This document shows, piece after piece, positions 47,622-55,580 of a stretch of DNA of 60,133 bases (the first letter of the stretch is position 1; every line of letters begins with the position of its first letter). The stretch is from Gallionella sp. Lineage in GTDB: Bacteria; Pseudomonadota; Gammaproteobacteria; Burkholderiales; Gallionellaceae. The notes below the pieces were generated by a model that ran no database searches, was not told the origin of the DNA, and saw only the letters and a program-made list of their open reading frames with translations. The position numbers and the translations under genes were made by a program. The stretch lies in NCBI GenBank assembly GCA_030681375.1, contig JAUXWM010000003.1:1-60133 (forward strand). Direction: 5' to 3'.

Positions 47622-48263
47622 ATGAACGAACAGGAACTGCGCATAGAACTGGTGCGCGTCACTAAAAATCTGGATGCGCTGGGCTTGAGTCATGGCACCT
47701 CGGGTAACCTCAGTGTTCGTTATGCCGAGGGATTCCTGATTACGCCCTCCGGTTTCGGCGCGGAAGGGCTGACCGCCGATGACATCGTCTTCGTCTCTCT
47801 CTCGGGTGAGTCCGAAGGGCGCTGGCAACCGTCCAGCGAATGGCTGTTTCACCGCGACATCTACGCGCAGCGCCCCGAATTCGGCGCGGTGATTCACACC
47901 CATTCCAATGCGGCGACGGCGCTGGCCTGTCTGCGGCGCGACCTGCCGCCTTTCCACTACATGCTGGCGCTCTTGGGCGGCGATAGCTTGCGCTGCGCGG
48001 ACTATGCTACTTTTGGCACGCAGGCGTTATCCGATAATGCGCTGATTGCCATGCGTGAACGCAAGGCTTGCCTGCTGGCGAACCACGGTATGATCGCTGC
48101 GGGCAAGAATCTCGCCGAGGCGTACCGAAATACCGTGGAAGTGGAAAACCTGAGTGAGCTGTATCTGCGTGCCCTGTCAGTCGGCGAGCCGGTATTGTTG
48201 ACTGCGGCCGAATTTGCCGATGCGCAGCAGCAATTCGTCGGCTACGGCAAGCCAAAACAATGA
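47622..48263 (+). CDS. Class II aldolase (Ald2-like), methylthioribulose-phosphate salvage
   Basis: This 213-residue zinc aldolase/dehydratase family protein has SHGTSGNLSVR, the catalytic Glu in WQPSSEWLFHRDIY, zinc ligands in VIHTHSNAA and the C-terminal LLANHGMIAAG. The SSEW and YATFGTQALSD stretches look more like fuculose-phosphate-type aldolases than the MtnB dehydratase. With mtnP-apt-mtnA this favours the DHAP shunt: cleavage of methylthioribulose-phosphate or 5-deoxyribulose-phosphate to DHAP and an aldehyde. No mtnC, mtnD or mtnE is present. MtnB remains an alternative. Its stop overlaps the truncated earP copy. Confidence 0.82.
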   Translation: MNEQELRIELVRVTKNLDALGLSHGTSGNLSVRYAEGFLITPSGFGAEGLTADDIVFVSLSGESEGRWQPSSEWLFHRDIYAQRPEFGAVIHTHSNAATALACLRRDLPPFHYMLALLGGDSLRCADYATFGTQALSDNALIAMRERKACLLANHGMIAAGKNLAEAYRNTVEVENLSELYLRALSVGEPVLLTAAEFADAQQQFVGYGKPKQ

Positions 48264-48475
48264 AGCAAGTTGTCAGCTGCGATATTTTCTGTAATGTCAT
48301 CGACAACTACGGCGACATAGGCGTGAGTTGGCGGCTGGCGCGGCAACTGGCTAATGAATTTGGCTTGGCGGTGCGTTTGTGGGTTGACGATTTGGCGAGC
48401 TTCGTCAGGCTGTGCCCGGAAGCCGATGCGGCGCTACAAAGTCAGCACAAGCGGGATGCTGGCGACATTGTTTGA
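48260..48475 (+). pseudogene. Truncated 5' copy of earP
   Basis: This 71-codon frame starts ATGA over the aldolase stop codon and encodes the EarP N-terminus ([20 protein letters not shown] onward to LQSQHK). Bases 48278-48455 match 55653-55830 of the intact earP at 171 of 178 positions without gaps; six of the seven differences are synonymous. After 48455 the sequence changes abruptly, the frame ends within seven codons, and a broken PAS gene begins. The tight coupling to the aldolase suggests this was the original earP position. Confidence 0.9.
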
Positions 48476-49345
48476 CCGGCGCGCAGCCTGGCAAAAGACG
48501 CAGACACTGGAGCAACTGCAGCATTTACATGCTGAACTGGGCGAACGTGCGCGGAATGCCGCTGAAGAAATGAACAGGGAGCTAAGCGAAAGCCGCAGCA
48601 TGTTGAGTTGTATTCTGGACACCGTGTCGCAAGCCATCTTCTGGAAGGATCGCAACAGCGTGTATCTCGGATGCAACAGAATGTTTGCCCGAAATGCGGG
48701 GTTGAGCGATCCGGCCGACATCGTCGGAAAGACCGATTTTGATCTGCCCTAGACACGTGGGTGGATACTAGCACGGTGCCGCTGAAGAATGGCGAAGTGT
48801 TTGGCGTGCTGGGTGTTTATGACGATATCACTGAACGTATGCGTTCTCAGGATGAGTTGCATAAAAGCGAAGAGCGCAACCGCCTGATTCTGGATGAATC
48901 CATGGATGCCGTGATTAGCGCCGATCAGGAAGGGCGGGTGATCGGCTGGAATAAAGAGGCTGTCCGCATGTTCGGTTATTCTGTTGAACAGGCCATCGGC
49001 AAGTGTCTGACTGAGTTGATTGCGCCGCCGGTGTACCGCGAAACGCATCGGCAGGGCATGCAGCGTTTCGTGAATACCGGAGAAACCACGATCATCGGTC
49101 ATCGCGTCGAGATAACCGGCATGCGCGCCGATGGTTCTGAATTTCCCATTGAGCTTGCCATCGCGGCCACGAAGGGCGAGATAGGCTATATATTCAATGC
49201 CTTCATTCGTGATATTACCGAGCGTCGGCGCGTGCGTACGGCAAAGCGAAATTGCGCTGCTTTTTTTAACAGCAACGGCACGCCGTGTTGCAACAGATGC
49301 ATGTTGCAACAGATGCATCCGCATTTTATTTTTACCCTCTGTTAA
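48460..49345 (+). pseudogene. Broken multi-PAS sensor gene
   Basis: Two frames together make a degraded PAS sensor. The first (to TAG 48750-48752) has a coiled-coil-like lead and the first half of a PAS domain (LDTVSQAIFWKDRNSVYLG, IVGKTDFDLP). The second resumes after a missing stretch and frame change with TSTVPLKNGEVFGVLGVYDD, then a whole PAS (about 48880-49230: DESMDAVISADQEGRVIGWN through FIRDITERR). The frame then runs out without a kinase or GGDEF output. The N-terminal start and the output are both missing, so it is a remnant of a larger sensor. Confidence 0.8.
49286..49317. repeat. Tandem 16-mer repeat upstream of the flavoprotein gene
   Basis: TGTTGCAACAGATGCA occurs twice in direct succession. 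Each unit contains the palindrome TGTTGCAACA. It lies at the end of the broken PAS gene and about 120 bp upstream of the redox module, where a regulator binding as two dimers could sit. It could also be a short duplication without function. Confidence 0.7.
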
Positions 49346-49436
49346 AATCTGGCATGACATTGCTACGATAATGATAGGCAGGGTTTAAAACGTTTTTGCG
49401 GAAAGTCGTTGTGTGCTGGCGTGGAGCGCCTGATTG

Positions 49437-51827
49437 ATGAGTGAGAAATATAAAATCGTGATTGTGGGAGCAGGTCCCGGTGGCTTGTCGGCTGCCGGAA
49501 GAGCTGCACAGTTGGGCATTTCTCATGCGTTGCTTGAGGCGTCGCCGTATCTGGCCAATACCATACACCACTTTCAGAAAGGCAAGTCCGTCATGGCGGA
49601 GCCTGCGCTGCTGCCTTTGCGTAGCAGCATGAGCTTCGCTGCGGGGGTGCGCGAAGAGATACTTGCCACCTGGCAGCAGGAGATAGAACAATATCGCGTC
49701 AATCTGCGATTGGCGTCACCGGTCACGGATATATCGGGATGTGCCGGGGATTTCTGCATCACGCTGGCGACGGGTGAGACGCTGCACGCCGACTATGTGG
49801 TGCTGGCCATTGGTCTGCAGGGGAATATCCGCAAACTTGCGGTGTCGGGCGAAGACCTGCCGGGTGTGCAGTATCAACTGGATGACCCTGACGAATTCAG
49901 CAATGAAACAATCGTGGTGGTGGGCGGTGGCGATGCGGGCGTGGAGAATGCACTGGGACTCGCCAGACAGAACCGCGTGATTCTGGTCAACCGCCATGAG
50001 GAATTCAGCGACTGCAAGGCGCTCAATAATGAACGGCTGATGGCGGCCATCGCGCAGGGCAAGATAGAGACGCGCATCAGTTCGCATACCGAGTGCATAG
50101 AGGCGCTTGCCGGTGATACTTTTCCACTGGTCTATGTGGTACAGACCCCGCTGGGACAGGAGCGCATCGCATGCCATCGCGTCATCGCGCGGCTGGGTGC
50201 GAAACCGCCGCGACCGTTGCTGGAGCATTTCGGCGTGGTGTTTCCGAATGCGGATTCGACCGCTGTGCCGCAGTTATCCGAACAGTATGAATCCAACGTG
50301 CCGGGACTCTATATTGTGGGTGCGCTGGCCGGTTATCCCCTGATCAAGCAGGCGATGAACCAGGGCTATGAAGTCATCGAGTACATTCTGGGTAACCCGG
50401 TCGAGCCGGCGGATGAGGCCTTGCTGCGTGCGAAATTCGTCGATGTTCCCGATGTTTTTTCGGTCAGTGACGGCATTGCACTGCTCCGCCGTAACCTGCC
50501 CCTGTTGTTGTCGTTGACCACGCTGCAATTGCGCGAATTCATGCTCGACAGCACAGTGCAAATACTGCAGCGTGGTGCGGTGGTGTTCAACAGCAACGAC
50601 TATAGCAACAGTTTCTATTCGATCCTGAAGGGCTGTGTCGCCATTGAAACCGAGAATGGGCAGGGCGAGGTCAACGTATTCGGTCTGCATGAAGGCGAGT
50701 TTTTTGGCGAGATGGGCTTGCTGTCCGGTCGCAGGCGTTCAGGAACGGCGGTGGTCAGTCAGGATTGTGTGCTGGTCGAAACGCCGCGCCGTTCGATGCT
50801 CAAGCTGTTGTATTCGTCCAGGGGCGTGCAGCGTAGACTGGACGAGGTCTCGCTCAAGCGCGTGGTGAGAACGTGTCTGGACACCGCGCTGCCTGAGAGC
50901 GAGCTCGATTATCTGGTGCAGGGCGCACAGGCAAAACTGTATGCGGCGGGTGATGCGCTGTTTTGCGAAGGTGATGCGGCGGATGGGCTGTATCTGATAC
51001 GGCGCGGTTCAGTCACGGTATCACGGCAGCGTGAAGGGCGTGACGTGGTGCTGGCGTATCTGCCGGCGGGAAATTATGTCGGCGAAATGGCGCTGGTCTC
51101 CGGTCAGCCGCGTTCGGCGACAGTGCGTGCCGCTTCGCCTGCCGAGGTCATCCTGCTTGAGGCGTCGCGGGTCGGCGAGGTGCTGGGCCGCAACACCCTG
51201 TTTCGCAGCAAGGTGGGCAGCCAGTATCTGGAGAACGTGCGCGACGAACATACGCGCGACGAGGCCTACGGTCACGGAGACGGCGGGCTGGTCAATTTTC
51301 TGATGGAGCAGGGCGTGGGCGAGGCATCGGACGTGCTGTTGATTGATTATGCGCGTTGCATCCGGTGCAATAACTGCGAGACCTCATGCGCGGATGCGCA
51401 TGACGGCACGTCGCGGCTCGACCGCGAGGCGGGCGCGACCTATGCGCAGATCCATGTGCCCACCTCGTGCAGGCATTGCGAACATCCGCACTGCATGAAG
51501 GATTGTCCGCCGGATGCGATACATCGCTCGGTCAATGGCGAGGTGTATATCGGCGATAATTGCATAGGCTGTGGCAATTGCCAGACGAATTGTCCGTATG
51601 GCGTGATCCAGATGGCGGTAGAACAGACGTATCACATGCGCAGCCTCTGGCAGGTAATCTTCGGCGTCGGGACGCGGCAAGCGCAGCAAGGGGCTGATTT
51701 GCCGAAGAAGGCCGTTAAGTGCGATATGTGCAAGGATATCCTCGGCGGGCCGGTCTGCGTGCGCGCCTGTCCGACCGGGGCTGCGATGCGCGGTCATCCA
51801 GAGGAGCTTCTCAACTATGCCGAATAG
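49437..51827 (+). CDS. Flavoprotein fused to two cyclic-nucleotide-binding domains and four [4Fe-4S] clusters
   Basis: This 796-residue cytoplasmic protein has an N-terminal thioredoxin-reductase-like flavin/NAD(P) domain: VIVGAGPGGLSAAG (11-16 glycines), second dinucleotide fold VVVGGGDAGVENA (about 160-172) and GLYIVGALAG closing the FAD site; no redox CxxC is seen. Two cyclic-nucleotide-binding domains follow (about 360-465, cassette FGEMGLLSGRRRSGTA; about 480-590, cassette VGEMALVSGQPRSATV). The C-terminal ferredoxin part has 16 cysteines in four groups (641-651, 678-690, 709-719, 762-778), as in HybA/DmsB-type subunits. There is no signal peptide. It probably moves electrons between NAD(P)H/FAD and the cytochrome b encoded 21 bp downstream, under cyclic-nucleotide control. 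Confidence 0.9.
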   Translation: MSEKYKIVIVGAGPGGLSAAGRAAQLGISHALLEASPYLANTIHHFQKGKSVMAEPALLPLRSSMSFAAGVREEILATWQQEIEQYRVNLRLASPVTDISGCAGDFCITLATGETLHADYVVLAIGLQGNIRKLAVSGEDLPGVQYQLDDPDEFSNETIVVVGGGDAGVENALGLARQNRVILVNRHEEFSDCKALNNERLMAAIAQGKIETRISSHTECIEALAGDTFPLVYVVQTPLGQERIACHRVIARLGAKPPRPLLEHFGVVFPNADSTAVPQLSEQYESNVPGLYIVGALAGYPLIKQAMNQGYEVIEYILGNPVEPADEALLRAKFVDVPDVFSVSDGIALLRRNLPLLLSLTTLQLREFMLDSTVQILQRGAVVFNSNDYSNSFYSILKGCVAIETENGQGEVNVFGLHEGEFFGEMGLLSGRRRSGTAVVSQDCVLVETPRRSMLKLLYSSRGVQRRLDEVSLKRVVRTCLDTALPESELDYLVQGAQAKLYAAGDALFCEGDAADGLYLIRRGSVTVSRQREGRDVVLAYLPAGNYVGEMALVSGQPRSATVRAASPAEVILLEASRVGEVLGRNTLFRSKVGSQYLENVRDEHTRDEAYGHGDGGLVNFLMEQGVGEASDVLLIDYARCIRCNNCETSCADAHDGTSRLDREAGATYAQIHVPTSCRHCEHPHCMKDCPPDAIHRSVNGEVYIGDNCIGCGNCQTNCPYGVIQMAVEQTYHMRSLWQVIFGVGTRQAQQGADLPKKAVKCDMCKDILGGPVCVRACPTGAAMRGHPEELLNYAE

Positions 51828-51848
51828 CACCGTGCAGCGGAGTATCGA

Positions 51849-52772
51849 ATGAACAGGATGCAGGGCGCTACGCTGCTGAAATACCGGGATCATCGCTATC
51901 TGAAGGTGGCGAGTGCACTCGTATTGCTGGCAATGGCGGCGTATTTGCTGTCAGGCCGGGCAGGTGATGATGCTTTTGGCGGTACGGTGCTGGGCTACTT
52001 GCTGGGTATTGCGGCGACCCTGATCGTGCTGATGCTGATGCTATATGGTGTTGTCAGGCGTCGTATTGGCGGAACCATGGGCAGGCGTCAGCCTGCTAAG
52101 GATGAGAAAGCTACGCGCGGGGAAAAACCTTTCAGGGCGGGAAGGCTGGAAGGCGCGACACTGCAAGGCTGGCTTTCCGCGCACATTTATCTGGGGGTAT
52201 TGCTACTGGTGCTGGCGACGCTGCATACCGGCTTTCATTTCGGCTGGAATGTGCACACGCTTTCCTATGTGCTGATGTTGCTGGTTATTGCCAGCGGTCT
52301 GTACGGGCTGCATGCCTATCTGAATTATCCCACCCTGATCACGCTGAATATGGGCGATGACACGCTGGATGACCTGTTGCTTATGATTGCTGAGCTGGAT
52401 GAGTTGGCGGCAGCGCGCGCGCTGGCATTGCCGGACGAGATTCAGGCGCTGGTGCAGAAAGCGTGTCGTGAGACGCGTGTGGGCGGAAAGCTCTGGGAAC
52501 AGTTGAGCGGTGAACAACGCGATTGCCCGACGCGTTACGCCGTGCAGCAGCTGCCAGAGCTCAGTGCAACATACGGCAGGAATGACCAGCCGAAAATGAT
52601 ACGCGAGCTGTATGCAATGCTGTTGCGCAAGGAGAAGCTGGTGCAGCGCGCGCGTGCCGATGTCATGCTGCGTGCGCGCATGACATGCTGGCTGTTTTTG
52701 CATGCGCCGCTGGGCATCGCCTTGCTGGCCGCACTCACGGCGCACATTGTGTCGATATTTTTTTACTGGTAA
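51849..52772 (+). CDS. Membrane protein, probable b-type cytochrome subunit
   Basis: This 307-residue protein has membrane helices at about 18-36, 45-69, 110-130, 138-156 and 281-305. Histidines in or near helices (His112, His126, His130, His136, His155, His285, His299) give a pattern able to hold two b haems, as in cytochrome b561 or ferric-reductase-like proteins. A helical charged loop (about 165-275) lies between helices 4 and 5. I do not recognise a named family. Its place between the Fe-S flavoprotein and the decahaem protein suggests it carries electrons across the inner membrane. Confidence 0.75.
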   Translation: MNRMQGATLLKYRDHRYLKVASALVLLAMAAYLLSGRAGDDAFGGTVLGYLLGIAATLIVLMLMLYGVVRRRIGGTMGRRQPAKDEKATRGEKPFRAGRLEGATLQGWLSAHIYLGVLLLVLATLHTGFHFGWNVHTLSYVLMLLVIASGLYGLHAYLNYPTLITLNMGDDTLDDLLLMIAELDELAAARALALPDEIQALVQKACRETRVGGKLWEQLSGEQRDCPTRYAVQQLPELSATYGRNDQPKMIRELYAMLLRKEKLVQRARADVMLRARMTCWLFLHAPLGIALLAALTAHIVSIFFYW

Positions 52773-52777
52773 CCGTG

Positions 52778-54421
52778 ATGATTTTGTGTCTGTTGATTCA
52801 TGTTTCACGCACATCGCAAGGTTTGCCCGTTCGTCAGGCGGGTGTGATCGCGGGCGAGATGATACAGATAGGTCGGGGGGCTGCATGTCCTGTCCATCTG
52901 CCCGACCATCGTGTCGCGCTGCACCATGCCAGTGTGCGACGTGCCGACGATGGCTCGCTGCATATGGATGCAGCCGGTGAGGCTATGCTCAAGATCGACG
53001 GCATCATTGCGCGGAGTGTGGTATTGCAGCCGGGAATGCGGATAGAAATCGGCCCGTATGTGCTGGGGGTCGAAACCGCGCCCGCCGGACACGACATCGC
53101 CCTGTCGATGGAAAAAGTGCATGCGCCAGACGGACACGAGACGGCTGTCGGTTTGAAGCAGCCCGTCACGCTGGAAGCGCTCGGATTCGGCAAGCGCACA
53201 CTGGGAGCCGTGCTCGCGGCCTGTATCCTGCTGGTTTTTCTGCTGCTGCCGATGTTGCCGGGCGCATCACAGGCACTGGATAAATGGCAGGCCGACCTGC
53301 CTGTTACGTTGAACGGCTCATGGAGCCCCGGTTCGCTGACGGGGGGACATGCGCTATTCGAGGCGAAATGTTCTACCTGTCATAAACGTCCTTTTCAGGC
53401 TGTCGCGGATGAGGTCTGTACCGGATGCCATACGCAGGCGGGGAAACACCTGAGCAATGAGACGTTGCACAAGCGGGCGTTCGGCAGTATGCGCTGCACG
53501 GATTGCCATGCCGACCACAAGAGCCGCGGAAAGCTTCGGCATGATGCTGAAAAATGCGTGGCGTGTCACGGCGACATCAAGCGCATAAATCACGATAGCA
53601 AACTGGCCGATGCACACGATTTCGCTACCGGTCACCCGGCCTTCCATATCACTCTGCCGGAGGGTGTGGATGCTGATGGTGTCGAACGCGTTGTCCGATT
53701 ACGGCAGCAAGATAAGCCTGTCGAACGGCCTGCTCTGAAGTACTCACACAAGATACATCTGGATAAGACGGGGATATCGAGTCCTGAGGGTGATACGGTC
53801 ATGCAGTGCCGTGATTGCCACCGGCTGGACGCGTCAGGTGAGCATTTTGCCGCGATGACGATGGAGAAAACCTGTCAGCAATCTGCGTGTCATGCGCTAA
53901 ATTTTACCGAGCCAGTCGAAGGTATCGTGCCGCATGGTTCGGAACGCGCGGTGATGAGCAGGTTGCGCGAGTTTTATGGTCGATGGCTGGCCGATGCGCC
54001 CGAGAACAGGACGCAGTGTGAAGCGGCGGTTGGCGCGCCTGCAAATTCTGTGCGGGCCACGCTGGATTGCGTGAATGATCTTGCGCGTCGCAATGGGGCA
54101 GCAACGTTGTTCAGAAAGAATGCAGAGTGCGGGGAATGCCATGAGATTACCCCCGTTGCGAGCACGGATGTGCCCTGGAAGGTAACGCCGCTGCGTATCA
54201 ATCGCGACTGGCAGCCGGGTGCTGTGTTTTCGCACGCAAAACATGGCGCGATGGATTGCACGGCATGTCACGATAAGATGAATTCCCAGAAGAGCGCGGA
54301 TATCGCTATGCCTGCGATCGAGAAATGCCGTGAATGTCATGTCGGGAAATCGCCTGCCAGAGGAAAAGTGGTCTCAGCGTGTGTAAGCTGCCACCGATTC
54401 CATAATGGTGAGGGAAAATGA
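52778..54421 (+). CDS. FHA-like domain, membrane helix and decahaem cytochrome c fusion
   Basis: This is a 547-residue protein. The N-terminal about 105 residues look like an FHA phosphothreonine-binding domain (IQIGRGAACPVHLPDHRVAL, then HHASVRRADDGSLHMDAAG). A membrane helix at about 142-161 (LGAVLAACILLVFLLLPML) follows. The C-terminal half has nine CXXCH sites (198, 214, 240, 260, 344, 451, 494, 517, 535) and one CX4CH (366), hence up to ten c haems, with extra histidines as ligands. The topology should be FHA in the cytoplasm and haems in the periplasm. ATG 52778 follows the cytochrome b stop by 5 bp. An upstream frame extension over cytochrome b is not needed. Confidence 0.85.
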   Translation: MILCLLIHVSRTSQGLPVRQAGVIAGEMIQIGRGAACPVHLPDHRVALHHASVRRADDGSLHMDAAGEAMLKIDGIIARSVVLQPGMRIEIGPYVLGVETAPAGHDIALSMEKVHAPDGHETAVGLKQPVTLEALGFGKRTLGAVLAACILLVFLLLPMLPGASQALDKWQADLPVTLNGSWSPGSLTGGHALFEAKCSTCHKRPFQAVADEVCTGCHTQAGKHLSNETLHKRAFGSMRCTDCHADHKSRGKLRHDAEKCVACHGDIKRINHDSKLADAHDFATGHPAFHITLPEGVDADGVERVVRLRQQDKPVERPALKYSHKIHLDKTGISSPEGDTVMQCRDCHRLDASGEHFAAMTMEKTCQQSACHALNFTEPVEGIVPHGSERAVMSRLREFYGRWLADAPENRTQCEAAVGAPANSVRATLDCVNDLARRNGAATLFRKNAECGECHEITPVASTDVPWKVTPLRINRDWQPGAVFSHAKHGAMDCTACHDKMNSQKSADIAMPAIEKCRECHVGKSPARGKVVSACVSCHRFHNGEGK

Positions 54422-54464
54422 TTTTGTCTTTGCTGCTTTAACGTGTTAGGCGGAGGTCTCTGTT

Positions 54465-54830
54465 ATGAGAGGAGTTTCAGCGTTTTTCCCTGTTGTTATG
54501 CTCGCATTGTCTGCCTGTTCGGATGAGCCGTCGCCGGAAATCGCAGCTGCTCTGCCGGTGAAGACGGCGACGTATGAGGAGCTCATCAAGCGCGCGAATT
54601 GTCTGGCCTGTCATCAGGCGGGGAATCAGATGGGTTCGCCGACTTGGGCGGATGTGGTTGCCAGATACAAGAATAATAAGGACGCCGGAATCCTGCTCAG
54701 TAACAAGATTACTCAGGGAGGGGCGGGCGCGTGGGGGAAGATGGATATGCCACCCTATCGTGCTGATTTAACGGACGCGGAGATTGATATTCTGGTGCGG
54801 GGAATACTGGCTGAAAAAAGCGCGAAATAG
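54465..54830 (+). CDS. c-type cytochrome lipoprotein (class I, c551/c552-like)
   Basis: This 121-residue protein has a lipoprotein signal peptide (VVMLALSACS, lipidated Cys at about 18). One haem site, ANCLACH, is followed by a distal Met in the KMDMPPY stretch, the class I cytochrome c pattern. It would be a periplasmic, lipid-anchored electron shuttle. It lies 43 bp after the decahaem gene and is followed by a strong terminator, so it is likely the last gene of the redox module. Confidence 0.92.
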   Translation: MRGVSAFFPVVMLALSACSDEPSPEIAAALPVKTATYEELIKRANCLACHQAGNQMGSPTWADVVARYKNNKDAGILLSNKITQGGAGAWGKMDMPPYRADLTDAEIDILVRGILAEKSAK

Positions 54831-54845
54831 CGGATCTCGGTGCAA

Positions 54846-54877
54846 AAAAAATGACCCGCATAAAGCGGGTCATTTTT
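54846..54877. terminator. Bidirectional rho-independent terminator
   Basis: ATGACCCGC and GCGGGTCAT form a perfect 9 bp stem around ATAAA, flanked by an A-run on the left and a T-run on the right. It serves the redox module on the plus strand and the DUF1924 cytochrome gene on the minus strand. Confidence 0.95.
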
Positions 54878-54892
54878 ACGGCAGCAGAGAGA

Positions 54893-55315
54893 TTATTTCT
54901 GGATGGTCAGCAGGTAACTGACGAAGTTGCCTTTGTCTGCTGGGCTGCAATTCTTACCGTACAGGTCCTTGCAGTGATCGCTGAATTTACGTTCCGATTT
55001 GTTGATGTCGGAGAAGCGTTGCGGATTCACGGATGGCGCCATAGGCTTGATGGCTTTGCCGCTCACATTGTGCTTGCCCGGGTTGGCAGGATTGTCGGTG
55101 TGGCAGGCAGAGCAGGAAAGATCCTTGCCGTCGACAACTACCTTCTTGGTATAGAACGCGCGCCCTGCGTCAGCTGACAGAACGACGTCAGGATTGAGGC
55201 GTTTTGCGTAAAGACCATAGTCATTGGCAGCTTGTTGCGCCGTCACGACATCCGCCTGAGCGGAAACGCTGATAAGACCGAGCAGAGCAAGCATAAGTGT
55301 CGAAACGTGTTTCAT
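54893..55315 (-). CDS. DUF1924 monohaem cytochrome c (SHP-like)
   Basis: This 140-residue periplasmic protein has an N-terminal signal peptide (STLMLALLGLISVSAQA). The single haem site is LSCSACH, followed by IKPMAPSVNPQRFSDI and HCKDLYGKNCSPADKGNF, a second cysteine pair without haem. This matches the DUF1924 family, related to the oxygen-binding sphaeroides haem protein SHP, where the pair forms a disulfide. SHP-like proteins often pair with b-type cytochromes. It converges on the redox module. AAAGGAAAAC precedes the ATG. Confidence 0.85.
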   Translation of the reverse strand: MKHVSTLMLALLGLISVSAQADVVTAQQAANDYGLYAKRLNPDVVLSADAGRAFYTKKVVVDGKDLSCSACHTDNPANPGKHNVSGKAIKPMAPSVNPQRFSDINKSERKFSDHCKDLYGKNCSPADKGNFVSYLLTIQK

Positions 55316-55580
55316 TTTGTTTTCCTTTTCTAGATTAATTTGATGTCGCGGTTTGTATTCTCTGGGCGAAGATAGTCGGCGTCAATGGCAAGACTACGTG
55401 CGGTAAAAGAAGACGCCAGACGGTCAATTTTTACATGCGAGCGGTCGAAAAACGGGTATGAACGGCGGGTAATTTTGCTGTGTTTAAGACGGTTTTGGGC
55501 CGCTTCCTGTTTATAGCGTATCCGGCCATGTCTGCGAAATGCAGCCCGTCGTTTTGGCGGCGTGATGCTGCTGGGTCATA

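Noticed and set aside
48260..48475. Truncated earP copy as a functional small protein
   Set aside because: The frame ends seven codons after the break in homology and lacks the substrate-binding half of the enzyme, so enzymatic function is not credible.
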